The notes: generated from the letters alone by a model not told the origin. Positions 1 to 10,657 are shown, numbered from the stretch's first letter. The stretch is 64,000 bases of DNA from Wenzhouxiangella sp042310355 (GCF_042310355.1 NZ_JBHJMR010000001.1:434001-498000), one strand, 5' to 3'. Program-made: numbers and translations.

Positions 1-915
1 CCCGCCTGGAACCTCGCGGCACTGGCCGGCGCCGGCGCCCTGTGGAGCACGACCGCCGACATGGCACGGCTGGCCCGGGCCGAGCTCGGGCTCGCCGAAC
101 GGGCCCTCGAACACGAGCCCGCCCAGGGGCGGGAAATCGTCGCGCCGGCAAAGGGGGGACGGGCCGTAACCCCGGTCTGGCATGTCGCCGAAACGCCCGC
201 CGGCCCGGTTTATTGGCACAACGGCGCGACCGCCGGTCACCGCAGTTTCATCGGCTTCCGTCCGGCCACTGCGGACGCCGTCGTCCTGCTTGCCGCCGGC
301 GACCTGGATCCGGCCGAGCTGGCGCTGGCCTGGTTCGACGCGTCGTCGGGGGCCGACGACGGCCCGGCCCTCGAGGCGGGCATGGCCGGTCAATACCGCC
401 TCACGCCGCAGGTCGGCATTGGCGTTTACGAAGCTGACTCGGGACCGATGGCGCAGCTGAGCGGGCAGTCGCCGACGCCGATCATGCCGGCCGGCGATGG
501 CTGGTACGCCTTCAACGTCGCCGACGCCAGCATGAAGTTCCTGCGCGAAGACGGCGAGATCACGGCGGTGGAGCTGGTGCAGAACGGGCGCACGCAGCGC
601 GCGGAGAAAGTCGCGGACACCGCTCGAGTCCTGTCGCGCCGCAGCCTGGAAACGGATCGGGACCAGTTGGCGGACTATGTTGGCGAGTATGCCCTGGCGC
701 CTGGCGCCCGCTTCACGATTCGAATATCGGACGACGGCCTGGAAGCGCGGCTGACGGGCCAGCCCTTTTTCCCGATCCACTTCAAGGGTGACGACGTTTT
801 CTTCTACAAGGTGGTCGACGCCGAGCTGCACTTCCAGCGCAACGAGCAGGGCGAAGTCGACGCGCTGGTGCTGCACCAGGGCGGCATCGAGCAGCGGGCC
901 GAGCGGATCGAATGA
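1..915 (+). CDS. Serine hydrolase (class C beta-lactamase-related), C-terminal part
   Basis: Open from the first base, so the start lies outside the window. The first visible residues (about 12-34) contain ALWSTTADMARLARAELG, the segment that in beta-lactamase-related serine hydrolases/esterases precedes the third active-site motif. HNGATAGHRSFIGF near residue 80 fits the HxG motif region of that family. The catalytic SxxK is upstream and not seen. The C-terminal 180 residues look like a DUF3471-type accessory domain occurring as two similar halves (AGQYRLTP and VGEYALAP openings). Probably exported, as most relatives are. The gene converges on ssrA, with a shared terminator between them. Confidence 0.75.
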   Translation, partial: PAWNLAALAGAGALWSTTADMARLARAELGLAERALEHEPAQGREIVAPAKGGRAVTPVWHVAETPAGPVYWHNGATAGHRSFIGFRPATADAVVLLAAGDLDPAELALAWFDASSGADDGPALEAGMAGQYRLTPQVGIGVYEADSGPMAQLSGQSPTPIMPAGDGWYAFNVADASMKFLREDGEITAVELVQNGRTQRAEKVADTARVLSRRSLETDRDQLADYVGEYALAPGARFTIRISDDGLEARLTGQPFFPIHFKGDDVFFYKVVDAELHFQRNEQGEVDALVLHQGGIEQRAERIE

Positions 916-926
916 CGGTTTCGGAC

Positions 927-959
927 ACGAAAAAGCCGGCGCGAGGCCGGCTTTTTCGT
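927..959. terminator. Bidirectional rho-independent terminator
   Basis: A perfect 14-bp stem (ACGAAAAAGCCGGC) around the 5-nt loop GCGAG. It has A-tracts on one side and T-tracts on the other, so it can act in both directions. It sits between the converging hydrolase gene and ssrA. Confidence 0.85.
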
Positions 960-968
960 CGGGGATCT

Positions 969-1325
969 TGGTGGAGGCGGGGGGAGTCGAACCCCCGTCC
1001 GCGAACCTTCTGATCCTGGTTCTACATGCTTAGCCCGCTCGATTATTTCTCGTCGTTACAACGCCCGAGGGGCAGGGCATATGCAACGACCAGTCCCTGT
1101 TTGATTTAACACCATGCCCAGAGACGCGACATGACGCGATCCTGCTAAATGATCTCCGGTCGGAAGCGCAGGCTCAACCGGCGGAGAGCAGGCTGGTTTT
1201 TAGGCAGCCAGTGCGTAGTTGTCGTCGTTGGCAACTAACTTTGGTTCAACTTGTTTTACGAGGTGAGTTGAGACCTCGGCATGCCCCAGGGTACGTCTGA
1301 TCCGCGTCGAAGCCGGAACGCCCCC
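969..1325 (-). ncRNA. ssrA: Transfer-messenger RNA (tmRNA)
   Basis: Rescues stalled ribosomes together with SmpB. The tRNA-like ends pair: 5' GGGGGCG (1319-1325) with CGCCTCC next to an encoded CCA (969-971). A T-arm-like GGTTCGACTCCCCC precedes the 3' end. The internal reading frame (1200-1232) encodes the tag ANDDNYALAA followed by TAA, close to the enterobacterial AANDENYALAA; the C-terminal ALAA is the protease-recognition end. The resume codon is GCC at 1230-1232. Length, about 357 nt, is normal. smpB lies 1.2 kb upstream on the same strand. Confidence 0.97.
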
Positions 1326-1380
1326 GAAGTTGTTTACTAAGACTACCAGTATCGGGCAGAGTTCCGCAATGCGAACCGGT

Positions 1381-2496
1381 TCAGTTTCCGGTTGCGGGCG
1401 CGAGCGGCGCTTCGCCGTCGACATCGGCCAGGCCGGCAACGCGGTTGCGCCCGGCTTCCTTGGCGCGGTAGAGGGCGCGATCGGCCGACTCGAGCCATTC
1501 GCGCAGGCCCAGGTCGCGGTCGCGGGCTTCGGCGAAGCCGATGCTGACGGACAGGCGGTCTCCGTCGAGGTGGGGCAGGTCGAGTCCGGCCACCCCCGCG
1601 CGGATGGACTCGGCCACGGCCTGCGCGCGTTCGACACCTCCTTCGATCGCGACGGTCAGTTCGTCGCCGCCGAAGCGTCCGGCCACGTCACCGCGCCCGA
1701 TCTGCCGGCCGATCACGCCGGCCACGCCGCGCAGCGCGTCGTCGCCGGCGGTGTGGCCGTGATCGTCGTTGATGACCTTGAACTCGTCCAGGTCGATCAG
1801 CAACAGGCTGACGGTGTCGCCGCCCTCGTGGCGTGCCTGCAGCATCAATTCCGCCTGCGCCTGCCAGTGACCGCGGCTGGCCAGGCCGGTCAGCATGTCG
1901 ATGCGGCTCAACTCGTCGAGCTGACGGTTCTGGCGTTGGACCTTGCGCACCAGTCGGTACCCGGTCAGGCTCACGGCGATCGTGTGGATCAGCAGCAGGG
2001 GCATGCAGGCCAGGATCACCGGCATGCTCGACTCGGGCTGGAACCGAAAACCGGTCACCAGCGCCCCGCCGAGCAGGCCGGCGAACAGCCCGGGCAGCGA
2101 CCACAGCCACAGGCCGCGAATTCCGGTACTGATCTTGTCGACCGTTGCCAGGGTGATCAACAGCACGCTGGGCAAGAGGTTGAAGTGCATCAGCGGCGCC
2201 CACAGCCCGGCCACGGCCGAGTCGATCATGAGGTTGCGCAGCTCGGCGCGGTAGGGGTCGCGGCTGGAGCGGGCCAGCAGCAGGGCAAGCTGCGGCCAGA
2301 TCAGCGCGATGAAGACAAGCAGTGCCCAGCTCGGCCAGCCGGCGTCGGTTTCCATCAGGACGACGCTGACCGGTGGTGCGGCCAGGCCCATGCCCAGCAT
2401 GCGCAAACGATAGACGCGGCGCGGCATGAGACCGAGATCGCTCAATCGCGCCGCCTTGCGCGCCGCCTCGGAGTTGCTGTCTTGTTCCCCTTTCAT
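1381..2496 (-). CDS. MASE2-GGDEF diguanylate cyclase
   Basis: Predicted to make cyclic-di-GMP from two GTP at the inner membrane. Residues about 25-185 hold several hydrophobic helices resembling the MASE2 sensor domain of AdrA/DgcC-type cyclases, followed by a short coil and a GGDEF domain (about 200-365). The signature reads GGDEL near residue 277, with an upstream LLLIDLDEFKVIND metal-binding segment. The product-inhibition I-site (RxxD before the signature) reads GRGD, so its arginine is missing and feedback inhibition may be lost. It lies between smpB and ssrA on the same strand. The long opposite-strand reading frame over it is a GC-rich shadow. Confidence 0.9.
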   Translation of the reverse strand: MKGEQDSNSEAARKAARLSDLGLMPRRVYRLRMLGMGLAAPPVSVVLMETDAGWPSWALLVFIALIWPQLALLLARSSRDPYRAELRNLMIDSAVAGLWAPLMHFNLLPSVLLITLATVDKISTGIRGLWLWSLPGLFAGLLGGALVTGFRFQPESSMPVILACMPLLLIHTIAVSLTGYRLVRKVQRQNRQLDELSRIDMLTGLASRGHWQAQAELMLQARHEGGDTVSLLLIDLDEFKVINDDHGHTAGDDALRGVAGVIGRQIGRGDVAGRFGGDELTVAIEGGVERAQAVAESIRAGVAGLDLPHLDGDRLSVSIGFAEARDRDLGLREWLESADRALYRAKEAGRNRVAGLADVDGEAPLAPATGN

Positions 2497-2544
2497 GCCG
2501 TCATGATAGCCCGAGTCGGGCGATTCGAGGATTGGCGGGGGTAT

Positions 2545-3006
2545 TCAACTGTGCTTGAGGATGCGGCTCTTCTGCCGCTGCCAGTCCTTCTCTTTCTCGG
2601 CCCGGCGCTTGTCGTGCTGTTTCTTGCCGGTGGCCACGGCGATCTCGACCTTGACCTTGCCCTGCTTCCAGTACATGGCCGTGGGGATGATGGTCTGGCC
2701 CTTGCGCTCGACCAGGCCAACAAGGCGGTCGATCTCGCGGCGATGCAGCAGCAATCGACGCGTGCGCGTGGGATCGGGCGTGAAATGCGTGGACACCGAC
2801 GGCAGCGGCGTGATCAGGCAGCCGAACAGAAAAGCCTCGCCGTTCTTGAGCAGCACGTAGCTGTCGCCGAACTGAAGCTTGCCCTCGCGCAACGACTTGA
2901 CTTCCCAGCCTTCCAGGGCGATGCCGGCCTCCAGCCGCTCGTCGAGCTGGTACTCGTGCCGGGCGCGCTTGTTCAGGGCGATGGTGGAGGAGGACTGCTT
3001 GGCCAT
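2545..3006 (-). CDS. smpB: SsrA-binding protein SmpB
   Basis: Binds the tRNA-like domain of tmRNA and carries it into stalled ribosomes. At 153 residues it has the family's usual length. Hallmarks are KRARHEYQLDERLEAGI, LEGWEVKSLREGKLQFGDSY near residues 32-52, and the basic tail after GKKQHDKR that folds in the ribosomal decoding centre. It starts at MAKQSSSTIALNKRA. The partner RNA gene ssrA is nearby on the same strand with a diguanylate cyclase in between. Confidence 0.97.
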   Translation of the reverse strand: MAKQSSSTIALNKRARHEYQLDERLEAGIALEGWEVKSLREGKLQFGDSYVLLKNGEAFLFGCLITPLPSVSTHFTPDPTRTRRLLLHRREIDRLVGLVERKGQTIIPTAMYWKQGKVKVEIAVATGKKQHDKRRAEKEKDWQRQKSRILKHS

Positions 3007-3058
3007 TGCTTTGGGGGCGATCGATTGAGAACGGGGGGCAATGATAGCGCAGGGACAA

Positions 3059-3240
3059 GGTTTCAGGTTTGGTGAAGAAGGTTTCAGGGTTCAGGTTTCA
3101 GGTTTCAGGAAAAAGATACGGGTTCCGGTTTCCGGAACGAAGACGCGCGGCGAGCGGTGTTCCCGGGCGGTACAATGCCCGGCCAGGTGGCGGGTGGCCT
3201 TGTTCTCCTGAAACCTGAACCCTGAAACCTGAACCCTTCT
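3059..3240. repeat. Inverted arrays of a GGTTTCA heptamer
   Basis: From 3059 to about 3112 the + strand repeats GGTTTCA (with GGGTTCA variants). At about 3205-3233 the same heptamers occur as the complement (TGAAACC/TGAACCC), so the arrays face each other across about 90 bp between smpB and ratA. A shorter remnant with GGTTTCAGG and AGTTTCAGG lies at 4921-4948 after fur. The sequence is non-coding and could form a long hairpin. Confidence 0.75.
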
Positions 3241-3244
3241 TTCG

Positions 3245-3676
3245 ATGCCCCAAGTCCACCGCTCAGCGCTCGTTCCCTTCACCGCGGCCCAGATGTACGG
3301 GCTGGTCCGGGACGTCGAGAGCTATCCCCGGTTCCTAGCCTGGGTGCGCGCGGCCGAAGTGCACCGTGAGGACGAGCGCCACCAGCTGGCGACGCTGGAA
3401 GTGCAATTGGCCGGACTGGTGCGACGCTTCACCACGCGCAATACCCTGGTGCCCGACGAGGAGCTAGTCATGGCGCTCGACCGGGGGCCGTTCGAGGATT
3501 TGAGCGGAAGCTGGAAGTTTTCCGCGCTGGGGGATGGTTGCCGGGTCAGCCTGGACCTGCGCTTTCACGTCAGCGGCAGCCTGTTCCTGCGCCCCTTTCA
3601 GCGCAACTTCTCGCGCATGGCCGACCGTATGGTCGATGACTTCACCCGCCGCGCTCACCAGGTTCATGGACGCTGA
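3245..3676 (+). CDS. ratA: RatA-family START/Coq10-like protein
   Basis: A 143-residue single-domain protein of the polyketide-cyclase/START fold, related to Coq10 (ubiquinone binding) and to E. coli RatA, which has been reported to block 70S ribosome association. It opens with VHRSALVPFTAAQMYGLVRD and YPRFLAWV, typical of the family. A GPFEDLSGSWKF segment and an amphipathic C-terminal helix follow. It overlaps rnfH by 11 bp, so the two are probably co-translated. The ratA-rnfH pair next to smpB and bamE is conserved in gammaproteobacteria. Whether it acts on ribosomes or quinones here cannot be told. Confidence 0.92.
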   Translation: MPQVHRSALVPFTAAQMYGLVRDVESYPRFLAWVRAAEVHREDERHQLATLEVQLAGLVRRFTTRNTLVPDEELVMALDRGPFEDLSGSWKFSALGDGCRVSLDLRFHVSGSLFLRPFQRNFSRMADRMVDDFTRRAHQVHGR

Positions 3677-3971
3677 GCGGATTTCCATCGAGGTGGCCGC
3701 TGGTTTGCCGCGGCGGCAAGTGGTGATTCCCCTGGAGGTGCCGTGCGGCACCACGCTGGCCGAAGCCGTGGCCCTGGCCGATTTGTCGAGCGTGCTGCCG
3801 GAGCTGGAAGTCGACGATCAGCGCCTGGGTGTGTTCGGCAAGCTGCGCCCGCCGGATACCGTTCTGCAGGACGGTGATCGTGCCGAAGTCTATCGCCCGC
3901 TGGCTGCGGACCCCAAGGAGGTACGTCGCCAACTCGCCGAACTCGCCCGGGGGGCCGGGAAAAAGAACTGA
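3666..3971 (+). CDS. rnfH: RnfH family ubiquitin-like protein
   Basis: A 101-residue beta-grasp protein of unknown exact role. The ATG at 3666 (MDAERISIEVAAGLP) is preferred over an earlier in-frame start because the upstream residues overlap ratA and look like out-of-frame translation. Family features are the RQVVIPLEVPCGTTLAEAV opening, VGVFGK-like LGVFGKLRPPDTVLQDGDRAEVYRPL in the middle and a basic tail. It overlaps the end of ratA, forming a two-gene operon. Confidence 0.92.
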   Translation: MDAERISIEVAAGLPRRQVVIPLEVPCGTTLAEAVALADLSSVLPELEVDDQRLGVFGKLRPPDTVLQDGDRAEVYRPLAADPKEVRRQLAELARGAGKKN

Positions 3972-3987
3972 AAACCGCGCCGCGGCT

Positions 3988-4419
3988 TCAGTTTCCGGGG
4001 CTTCCGGGGCCGTCGCGCTCTTCCTGTCGCAGGGAGTCGAGGTTCTGGATCGGCGCGTCTTCCGGATCCTGCAGCTCGTCGAGTGCCTCGCTGGCCATGC
4101 TCTCCTCGTCGAGGTAGCTTCCCTCGATCGAAGCGAGCGCACCGTTCTCGAAGAACAGGGTCAGCACGCGCATCTCCGGGTCTTCCCCGCCAGGCGCGTA
4201 GGAATTCATGTAGTCCCAGCGGTCGGTGTGGAAGGGGCTGCGGATGGAAGGTGTACCCAGAAGCACCTGGACCTGACGCTTGGTCATGCCGGTCTCGAGC
4301 TGGGTCACGTCCTCGTTGTCGAGCACGTTGCCCTGCTGAATGTCCTGCTTGTAGGCGAGGCTGCTGCAGGCGCAGAGCGCCCCGGCGGCAAGCAGGGTCG
4401 AAATCCGAATCAGAGTCAT
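3988..4419 (-). CDS. bamE: Outer-membrane assembly lipoprotein BamE
   Basis: Small lipoprotein of the BAM complex, which inserts beta-barrel proteins in the outer membrane. The start at 4419 gives a signal peptide MTLIRISTLLAAGALCAC with lipobox LCAC and mature Cys at residue 18. An alternative ATG at 4440 adds seven residues. The SmpA/OmlA core is visible: YKQDIQQGN, LETGMTKRQVQVLLGTP, HTDRWDYMNSY. The Asp/Glu-rich tail is longer than in E. coli. It is divergent from fur; a TACAAT box at 4452-4457 lies in the shared upstream region. Confidence 0.93.
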   Translation of the reverse strand: MTLIRISTLLAAGALCACSSLAYKQDIQQGNVLDNEDVTQLETGMTKRQVQVLLGTPSIRSPFHTDRWDYMNSYAPGGEDPEMRVLTLFFENGALASIEGSYLDEESMASEALDELQDPEDAPIQNLDSLRQEERDGPGSPGN

Positions 4420-4495
4420 TGCAAAGGAGGCTTGGTTCATGAGCGCAATGATACAATATATGCCCAGTTCACGGGTCACCCAGGCAGGTTGCAGC

Positions 4496-4918
4496 ATGCA
4501 GGGACAAAGTAGCGAACTCAAGAAGGCCGGCTTGAAGGTGACGCACCCGCGCCGGCAGATTCTGCGCCTGCTGGAGACAACCGACCAGAAGCACATGACG
4601 GCCGACGACATCTACCGCGCCCTGGTCGACCATGGCGAGGAAATCGGGCTGGCCACCGTCTATCGTGTCCTGGCCCAGTTCGAATCGGCCCACCTGGTGC
4701 GCAAGCACCTGTTCGACGACGGCACCGGCCGGTCCCAGCAGGCCTGCTATGAACTCGACGAGGGCGACCACCACGACCACATGGTGTGCCTGGAGACCGG
4801 AGAAGTCCTCGAGTTCTTCGACGAAGCTATCGAAAAGCGACAGGAAGAAATCGCGGCCGAACACGGCTACGAAATCGTCGACCACTCGATGGTGCTCTAC
4901 GTGCGGCCGAAGAAGTAG
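4496..4918 (+). CDS. fur: Ferric uptake regulator Fur
   Basis: Iron-responsive repressor. The start at 4496 (MQGQSSELKKAGLKVTHPRR) matches the usual Fur N-terminus; upstream in-frame ATGs fall in the promoter region shared with bamE. The DNA-binding winged helix contains TADDIYRALVDHGEEIGLATVYRVLAQFE. The metal sites are in GDHHDHMVCLETGEVLEFFD. The C-terminus lacks the extra Cys pairs of E. coli Fur, so a structural zinc Cys4 site is absent, as in many Xanthomonadales-type Fur proteins. Length is 140 residues. Confidence 0.95.
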   Translation: MQGQSSELKKAGLKVTHPRRQILRLLETTDQKHMTADDIYRALVDHGEEIGLATVYRVLAQFESAHLVRKHLFDDGTGRSQQACYELDEGDHHDHMVCLETGEVLEFFDEAIEKRQEEIAAEHGYEIVDHSMVLYVRPKK

Positions 4919-4948
4919 GGCTCAGGTTTCAGGGGGCAAGTTTCAGGA

Positions 4949-6607
4949 TCAGCTCTCGCCCAACAGCTCCGCCGCGTGCGCCCGGCTCTTCTCCGAGTCG
5001 GCGCTGCCGAGCATTCTTGCAATCTCGCGCTGCCGGGCTTGCGCATCCAGCGATTCGATCATCAGGGCGGTCGTACCCTTCGATTTTTCCTTGCGCACCC
5101 ACAGCTGGTGGTCGGCGCGCGCGGCGACCTGGGCGAGGTGGGTCACGCACATGGCCTGGCCGGTTCCGGCCGCCTCGCGCAGGAATTGCCCGACGATGTG
5201 CGCCGTCTCGCCGCCGACACCGGCATCCACTTCGTCGAAGATGCGCGTCTTCGGGCCGTCCTGTCGGTCGGCCGCGATCATCAATGCCAGTGCCACGCGC
5301 GACAGTTCGCCGCCGGAGGCAACTTTCGATAGCGGCTGCATCGGTTGGCCCGGATTGGCGCTGAACTCGATGCGAACGCGGTCCATGCCGTGATCCGAGG
5401 GTGAGGCATCGGCGTCGGCTTCGACCCGGAAGGCGAAATCTGCCGTGTCCATGCCCAGGTCCCCGAGCCGCGCCGTGATCTTCCCGGAAAGGTCCGCGGC
5501 TGCCTTGGACCGTGCCCGGGTCAGCTGCCGGGAAGCCTCGCGCCAGCGCTCCAGGCCCTGCTCCAGGTCGCGGCCGAGCTTCTCGCGCCTTTCGCCCTGG
5601 TTCTCAAGTGATTCCAGCCGTTCGGAGAGCTCGTGGGCCAGCGCCGGCAGTTCGCCGGGCTGGACGCGGTGCTTGCGCGCAAGATCCAGCGCTTTCTCGA
5701 GTCGACGGTTGACGGTTGCAAGCCGTTCGGGGTCACCCTCGTCCTCGCTGCCGAGGCGTTCGAGAGCGGCCAGCGCCTCGTCGATGTTGATCCGCGCCTC
5801 CTCGAGCATTCTTGTCGTCTCGTCGAGCTCGGATTCGAGCTCGCGCACCGGCTCGAGCGCCTGGATGGCCTGGTGGAGGAGGCTGCGGGCGCCCGGGCCT
5901 TCATCGCTGTCGAGCGCGTTGCCGGCTTGGACGACGGCCAGGCGCACGTCGTCGCTGCGCGCGAGCCGCTCCTGCTCGAGCTCGAGCGACTCGAACTCCC
6001 GATCCGCCAGGGCAAGGTCCGACAGTTCCCGGACCTGGAAGCGCAGGAGATCCAGTCGGTCGCTGTCGCCCAGTTCGGATTCGAGTACATCGAGGGCCTG
6101 GCGGGCTTCGTGCCAGTGGCGATAGGTCTCGGCCACGGCTTCGACCGTCTTGCCGTCGATCTGGCGATCGAGCAGGCGTCGCTGCACCGCCGGTTTCTCC
6201 AGCTGCTGATGCTCGTGCTGGCCGTGGATCTCGACCAGCAGGCCGCCCAGTTCGGATAGCTGACCGACGGTGGCCGATCGACCGTTGATCCACGCCCGCG
6301 AGCCGCTCGGGGCGGTCAGGACGCGGCGCAGGATGAGCTCGTCTCCCTCCTCGAGCGCCTGCTCGGCCAGCCAGTGGCGTGCGGGATCGTCTTCGTCGAG
6401 TCTGAAGACCGCTTCCAGCTCCGCCTGCTTGTGTCCCTCGGCAATCAAACCCGATTCGGCTCGATCGCCCAGCAGCAGCCCGAGCGCGTCGACCAGGATG
6501 GATTTTCCGGCGCCGGTTTCGCCGGTGATCGCGGTGAATCCGGGTTCAATATCGATCTCGACTTCGCTGATGATGGCGAAATGGCGAATCGCGAGGTGAC
6601 GAAGCAT
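4949..6607 (-). CDS. recN: DNA repair ATPase RecN
   Basis: SMC-like ATPase used in double-strand break repair. The ATG at 6607 gives MLRHLAIRHFAIISEVEI, the canonical N-terminus; an upstream in-frame ATG adds ten unlikely residues. The Walker A motif GETGAGKS is near residues 29-36, coiled coil fills about 160-360, and the signature SGGELSRVALAL and Walker B-type RIFDEVDAGVGGETA are near the C-terminus. At 552 residues it has normal length. It is convergent with fur, with a GGTTTCAGG repeat remnant in between. Confidence 0.96.
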   Translation of the reverse strand: MLRHLAIRHFAIISEVEIDIEPGFTAITGETGAGKSILVDALGLLLGDRAESGLIAEGHKQAELEAVFRLDEDDPARHWLAEQALEEGDELILRRVLTAPSGSRAWINGRSATVGQLSELGGLLVEIHGQHEHQQLEKPAVQRRLLDRQIDGKTVEAVAETYRHWHEARQALDVLESELGDSDRLDLLRFQVRELSDLALADREFESLELEQERLARSDDVRLAVVQAGNALDSDEGPGARSLLHQAIQALEPVRELESELDETTRMLEEARINIDEALAALERLGSEDEGDPERLATVNRRLEKALDLARKHRVQPGELPALAHELSERLESLENQGERREKLGRDLEQGLERWREASRQLTRARSKAAADLSGKITARLGDLGMDTADFAFRVEADADASPSDHGMDRVRIEFSANPGQPMQPLSKVASGGELSRVALALMIAADRQDGPKTRIFDEVDAGVGGETAHIVGQFLREAAGTGQAMCVTHLAQVAARADHQLWVRKEKSKGTTALMIESLDAQARQREIARMLGSADSEKSRAHAAELLGES

Positions 6608-6742
6608 GCACGGTTCCGGTCGGGCCAGAAGCCCCACAAACTAGCACCAAGAACCGGCTTGGGCAATGCCGGTTGTATTGCCGACACCCGGCCCCCATTC
6701 TTGCGCGCAGGATCAATACTTTCACGACCGAGGCGAAGTGAT

Positions 6743-7288
6743 ATGGGTGACGACAAGGAAGCAGCCAAGGCCGCGCAGGATCAGTCCGAGGAGCAGCACT
6801 CCGCGGCCGATGTCGAGGCCGAAGCGGATGCTGCGCCAGCTGAAGAACAATCCGGCGCGCTCGAGCGCGAGGTCGAGAAGCTGCGCGAGGCGCTGCTGCG
6901 CACGCGCGCCGACATGGACAACATGCAGAAGCGGTCCGAGCGCGAGATGGCCAAGGCGCGCCGCTACCAGCACGAGTCGATCATGCGCGACCTGCTGCCG
7001 GTCATCGACGGGCTCGAGCAGGGGCTGGAGAACGCCAGCGAAGGCGATTCGGCGCGTGAGGGCCTGGAGCTGACGCGCAAGCTGCTGCTCAAGGCGCTCG
7101 AGGATCACGGGCTGGAAGTGCTCAATCCCGAGGGCGAGCGTTTCGATCCGCAGTGGCACGAGGCGATGAGCATGCAGCCGAGCGAGGACGCCGAACCCGA
7201 TACCGTCCTGATGGTTCTGCAGAAGGGCTACCGCCTGGATGATCGGCTCTTGCGCGCCGCCCGGGTGATCGTCGCCAGCGCACCTTGA
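6743..7288 (+). CDS. grpE: Nucleotide exchange factor GrpE
   Basis: Releases ADP from DnaK. The start at 6743 (MGDDKEAAKAAQ) leads into an acidic disordered N-terminus, a long helix with LEREVEKLREALLRTRADMDNMQKRSERE, and the C-terminal wing FDPQWHEAMSMQPSED...VLMVLQKGYRLDDRLLRAARV. It is 181 residues long. It heads the grpE-dnaK-dnaJ cluster. A CCCCATTC box at 6693-6700 with a weak TTGTAT 14 bp upstream might be a sigma32 promoter. Confidence 0.96.
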   Translation: MGDDKEAAKAAQDQSEEQHSAADVEAEADAAPAEEQSGALEREVEKLREALLRTRADMDNMQKRSEREMAKARRYQHESIMRDLLPVIDGLEQGLENASEGDSAREGLELTRKLLLKALEDHGLEVLNPEGERFDPQWHEAMSMQPSEDAEPDTVLMVLQKGYRLDDRLLRAARVIVASAP

Positions 7289-7312
7289 GGCGGTCGCAGA
7301 ACCCGGCAGTGA

Positions 7313-7340
7313 TTGAAATGACGCCTCGCGGGCCCCACTA
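7313..7340 (+). promoter_or_regulatory. Candidate sigma32 heat-shock promoter of dnaK
   Basis: TTGAAA (7313-7318), then 14 bp, then CCCCACTA (7333-7340). This fits the heat-shock consensus CTTGAAA and CCCCATnT. It lies 81 bp before the dnaK start codon in the grpE-dnaK spacer. Confidence 0.6.
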
Positions 7341-7421
7341 AACGGCTAGAGCGTAATTGAGTGCATCAAGGCACTTTCGATAAACCGAGTTTCAAAACGA
7401 ATCGAACAGGATCAAGACACC

Positions 7422-9356
<1,935 letters not shown>

Positions 9357-9472
9357 GGTTGGTTCGTTCGCTGGTTGGCTGCTTAGCTGGTTGAAATTCC
9401 AGCTAGTCGGTCAACCGGCGAACAATCCAGCCAGCAAACAAGCTAACCAGCCAACAAGCTAACTTTTCTGCA
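9357..9472. repeat. Inverted low-complexity repeat between dnaK and dnaJ
   Basis: The first half repeats GCTGGTTGGCTGC / TAGCTGGTTG; the second half repeats the complement as CAAGCTAACCAGCCAACAAG. Together they can form a long imperfect hairpin that fills the whole spacer. A related repeat is found inside the coding sequence at about 54526-54575. There is no open frame with coding character. Confidence 0.7.
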
Positions 9473-10600
9473 ATGCCCGCTGACTACTACGACATTCTCG
9501 GCGTCTCGCGCGACGCCTCGACCGACGAAATCCGCAAGGCTTATCGGCGCAAGGCGCGCAAGTATCATCCGGATCGCAATCCGGACGATCCCGACGCCGA
9601 GAACAAGTTCAAGGAGGTCCGCGAGGCCCACGATGTTCTCAAGGACCAGCAAAAGCGCGCCACGTACGATCGCTTCGGGCATGCCGGCGTCAACGGCGGC
9701 ATGGGCGGCGGTGGTGCCGGTCCCCAGGGCGGTTTCGGCGACATCAACGACATCTTCGGCGATATCTTCGGCGATATCTTCGGCGGAGGGCGCCGGCGGC
9801 AGAGCCAGTCGCGCCGCGGCCAGGACCTGCGCTACACGCTCGAACTCGATCTCGAGGAAGCCGTCGCGGGCATCGAGAAGGAAGTCAGCCTGCCCACCCT
9901 GGGCGAGTGCGGTACTTGCAAGGGCACCGGATCGAAGAGCGGCCAGCTCGACGTGTGCTCCACCTGCGGCGGGCAGGGGCAGGTGCGCATGCAGCAGGGA
10001 TTCTTCTCCGTCCAGCAGGCCTGCCCGGCCTGCCGCGGCAGCGGCCGGACCATCAAGGATCCCTGCGGCGACTGCAGCGGAACCGGCCAGGTGCGCGAAA
10101 CGAAGACCCTGCAGATCAATATTCCCGCCGGCGTGGACACCGGCGACCGCATCCGCCTCGGCGGCGAAGGCGGTGCCGGGGCGCAGGGCGGCGGCGCCGG
10201 AGACCTGTACGTCGACATCCAGGTGCGCCCGCACCCGCTGTTCCAGCGTGATGGCGACGACCTGTTCTGCGAGGTTCCCATCACCATCACGACGGCCGCC
10301 CTCGGCGGTCAGATGAAGGTGCCGACGCTCGGCGGTTCGGTCATCCTCAAGATTCCGCCCGAAACGCAGTCCGGCAAGGTGTTTCGCCTGCGCGGCAAGG
10401 GTGTGCAGTCGGTGCGCTCGCGTACGTCCGGGGACTTGCTCTGCCGCGTCGACGTCGAAACGCCGGTCAATCTCACGCGCGATCAAAAGGACTTGCTCAA
10501 GCAGCTGGAGGAAACGCTCGACGACCAGCCCGAGCAGAGTCCGCAGTCCTCCGGCTGGACCGACAAGGTCAAGAGTTTCTTCGACCGGATGGGGTTTTGA
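9473..10600 (+). CDS. dnaJ: Chaperone DnaJ (Hsp40)
   Basis: Type I J-protein that delivers clients to DnaK. J domain with the HPD motif in KYHPDRNPDD (about residues 31-40), then a G/F-rich linker with GDIFGDIFGG. Four zinc-binding CxxCxGxG repeats follow: CGTCKGTG, CSTCGGQG, CPACRGSG and CGDCSGTG. The C-terminal client-binding domains and dimerisation tail are intact. 375 residues is the usual length. It is the last gene of the chaperone cluster. Confidence 0.98.
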   Translation: MPADYYDILGVSRDASTDEIRKAYRRKARKYHPDRNPDDPDAENKFKEVREAHDVLKDQQKRATYDRFGHAGVNGGMGGGGAGPQGGFGDINDIFGDIFGDIFGGGRRRQSQSRRGQDLRYTLELDLEEAVAGIEKEVSLPTLGECGTCKGTGSKSGQLDVCSTCGGQGQVRMQQGFFSVQQACPACRGSGRTIKDPCGDCSGTGQVRETKTLQINIPAGVDTGDRIRLGGEGGAGAQGGGAGDLYVDIQVRPHPLFQRDGDDLFCEVPITITTAALGGQMKVPTLGGSVILKIPPETQSGKVFRLRGKGVQSVRSRTSGDLLCRVDVETPVNLTRDQKDLLKQLEETLDDQPEQSPQSSGWTDKVKSFFDRMGF

Positions 10601-10657
10601 CCCGGGGTTTCGATCCCCTGGCTGGTTGAGCGCATTCCGATGCGGTAATCTGGCCGC

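Noticed and set aside
1330..3075. 581-codon forward frame over the cyclase and smpB
   Set aside because: Antisense to two clear genes and tmRNA; His/Gln/Arg/Ala-rich composition typical of GC-rich shadow frames.
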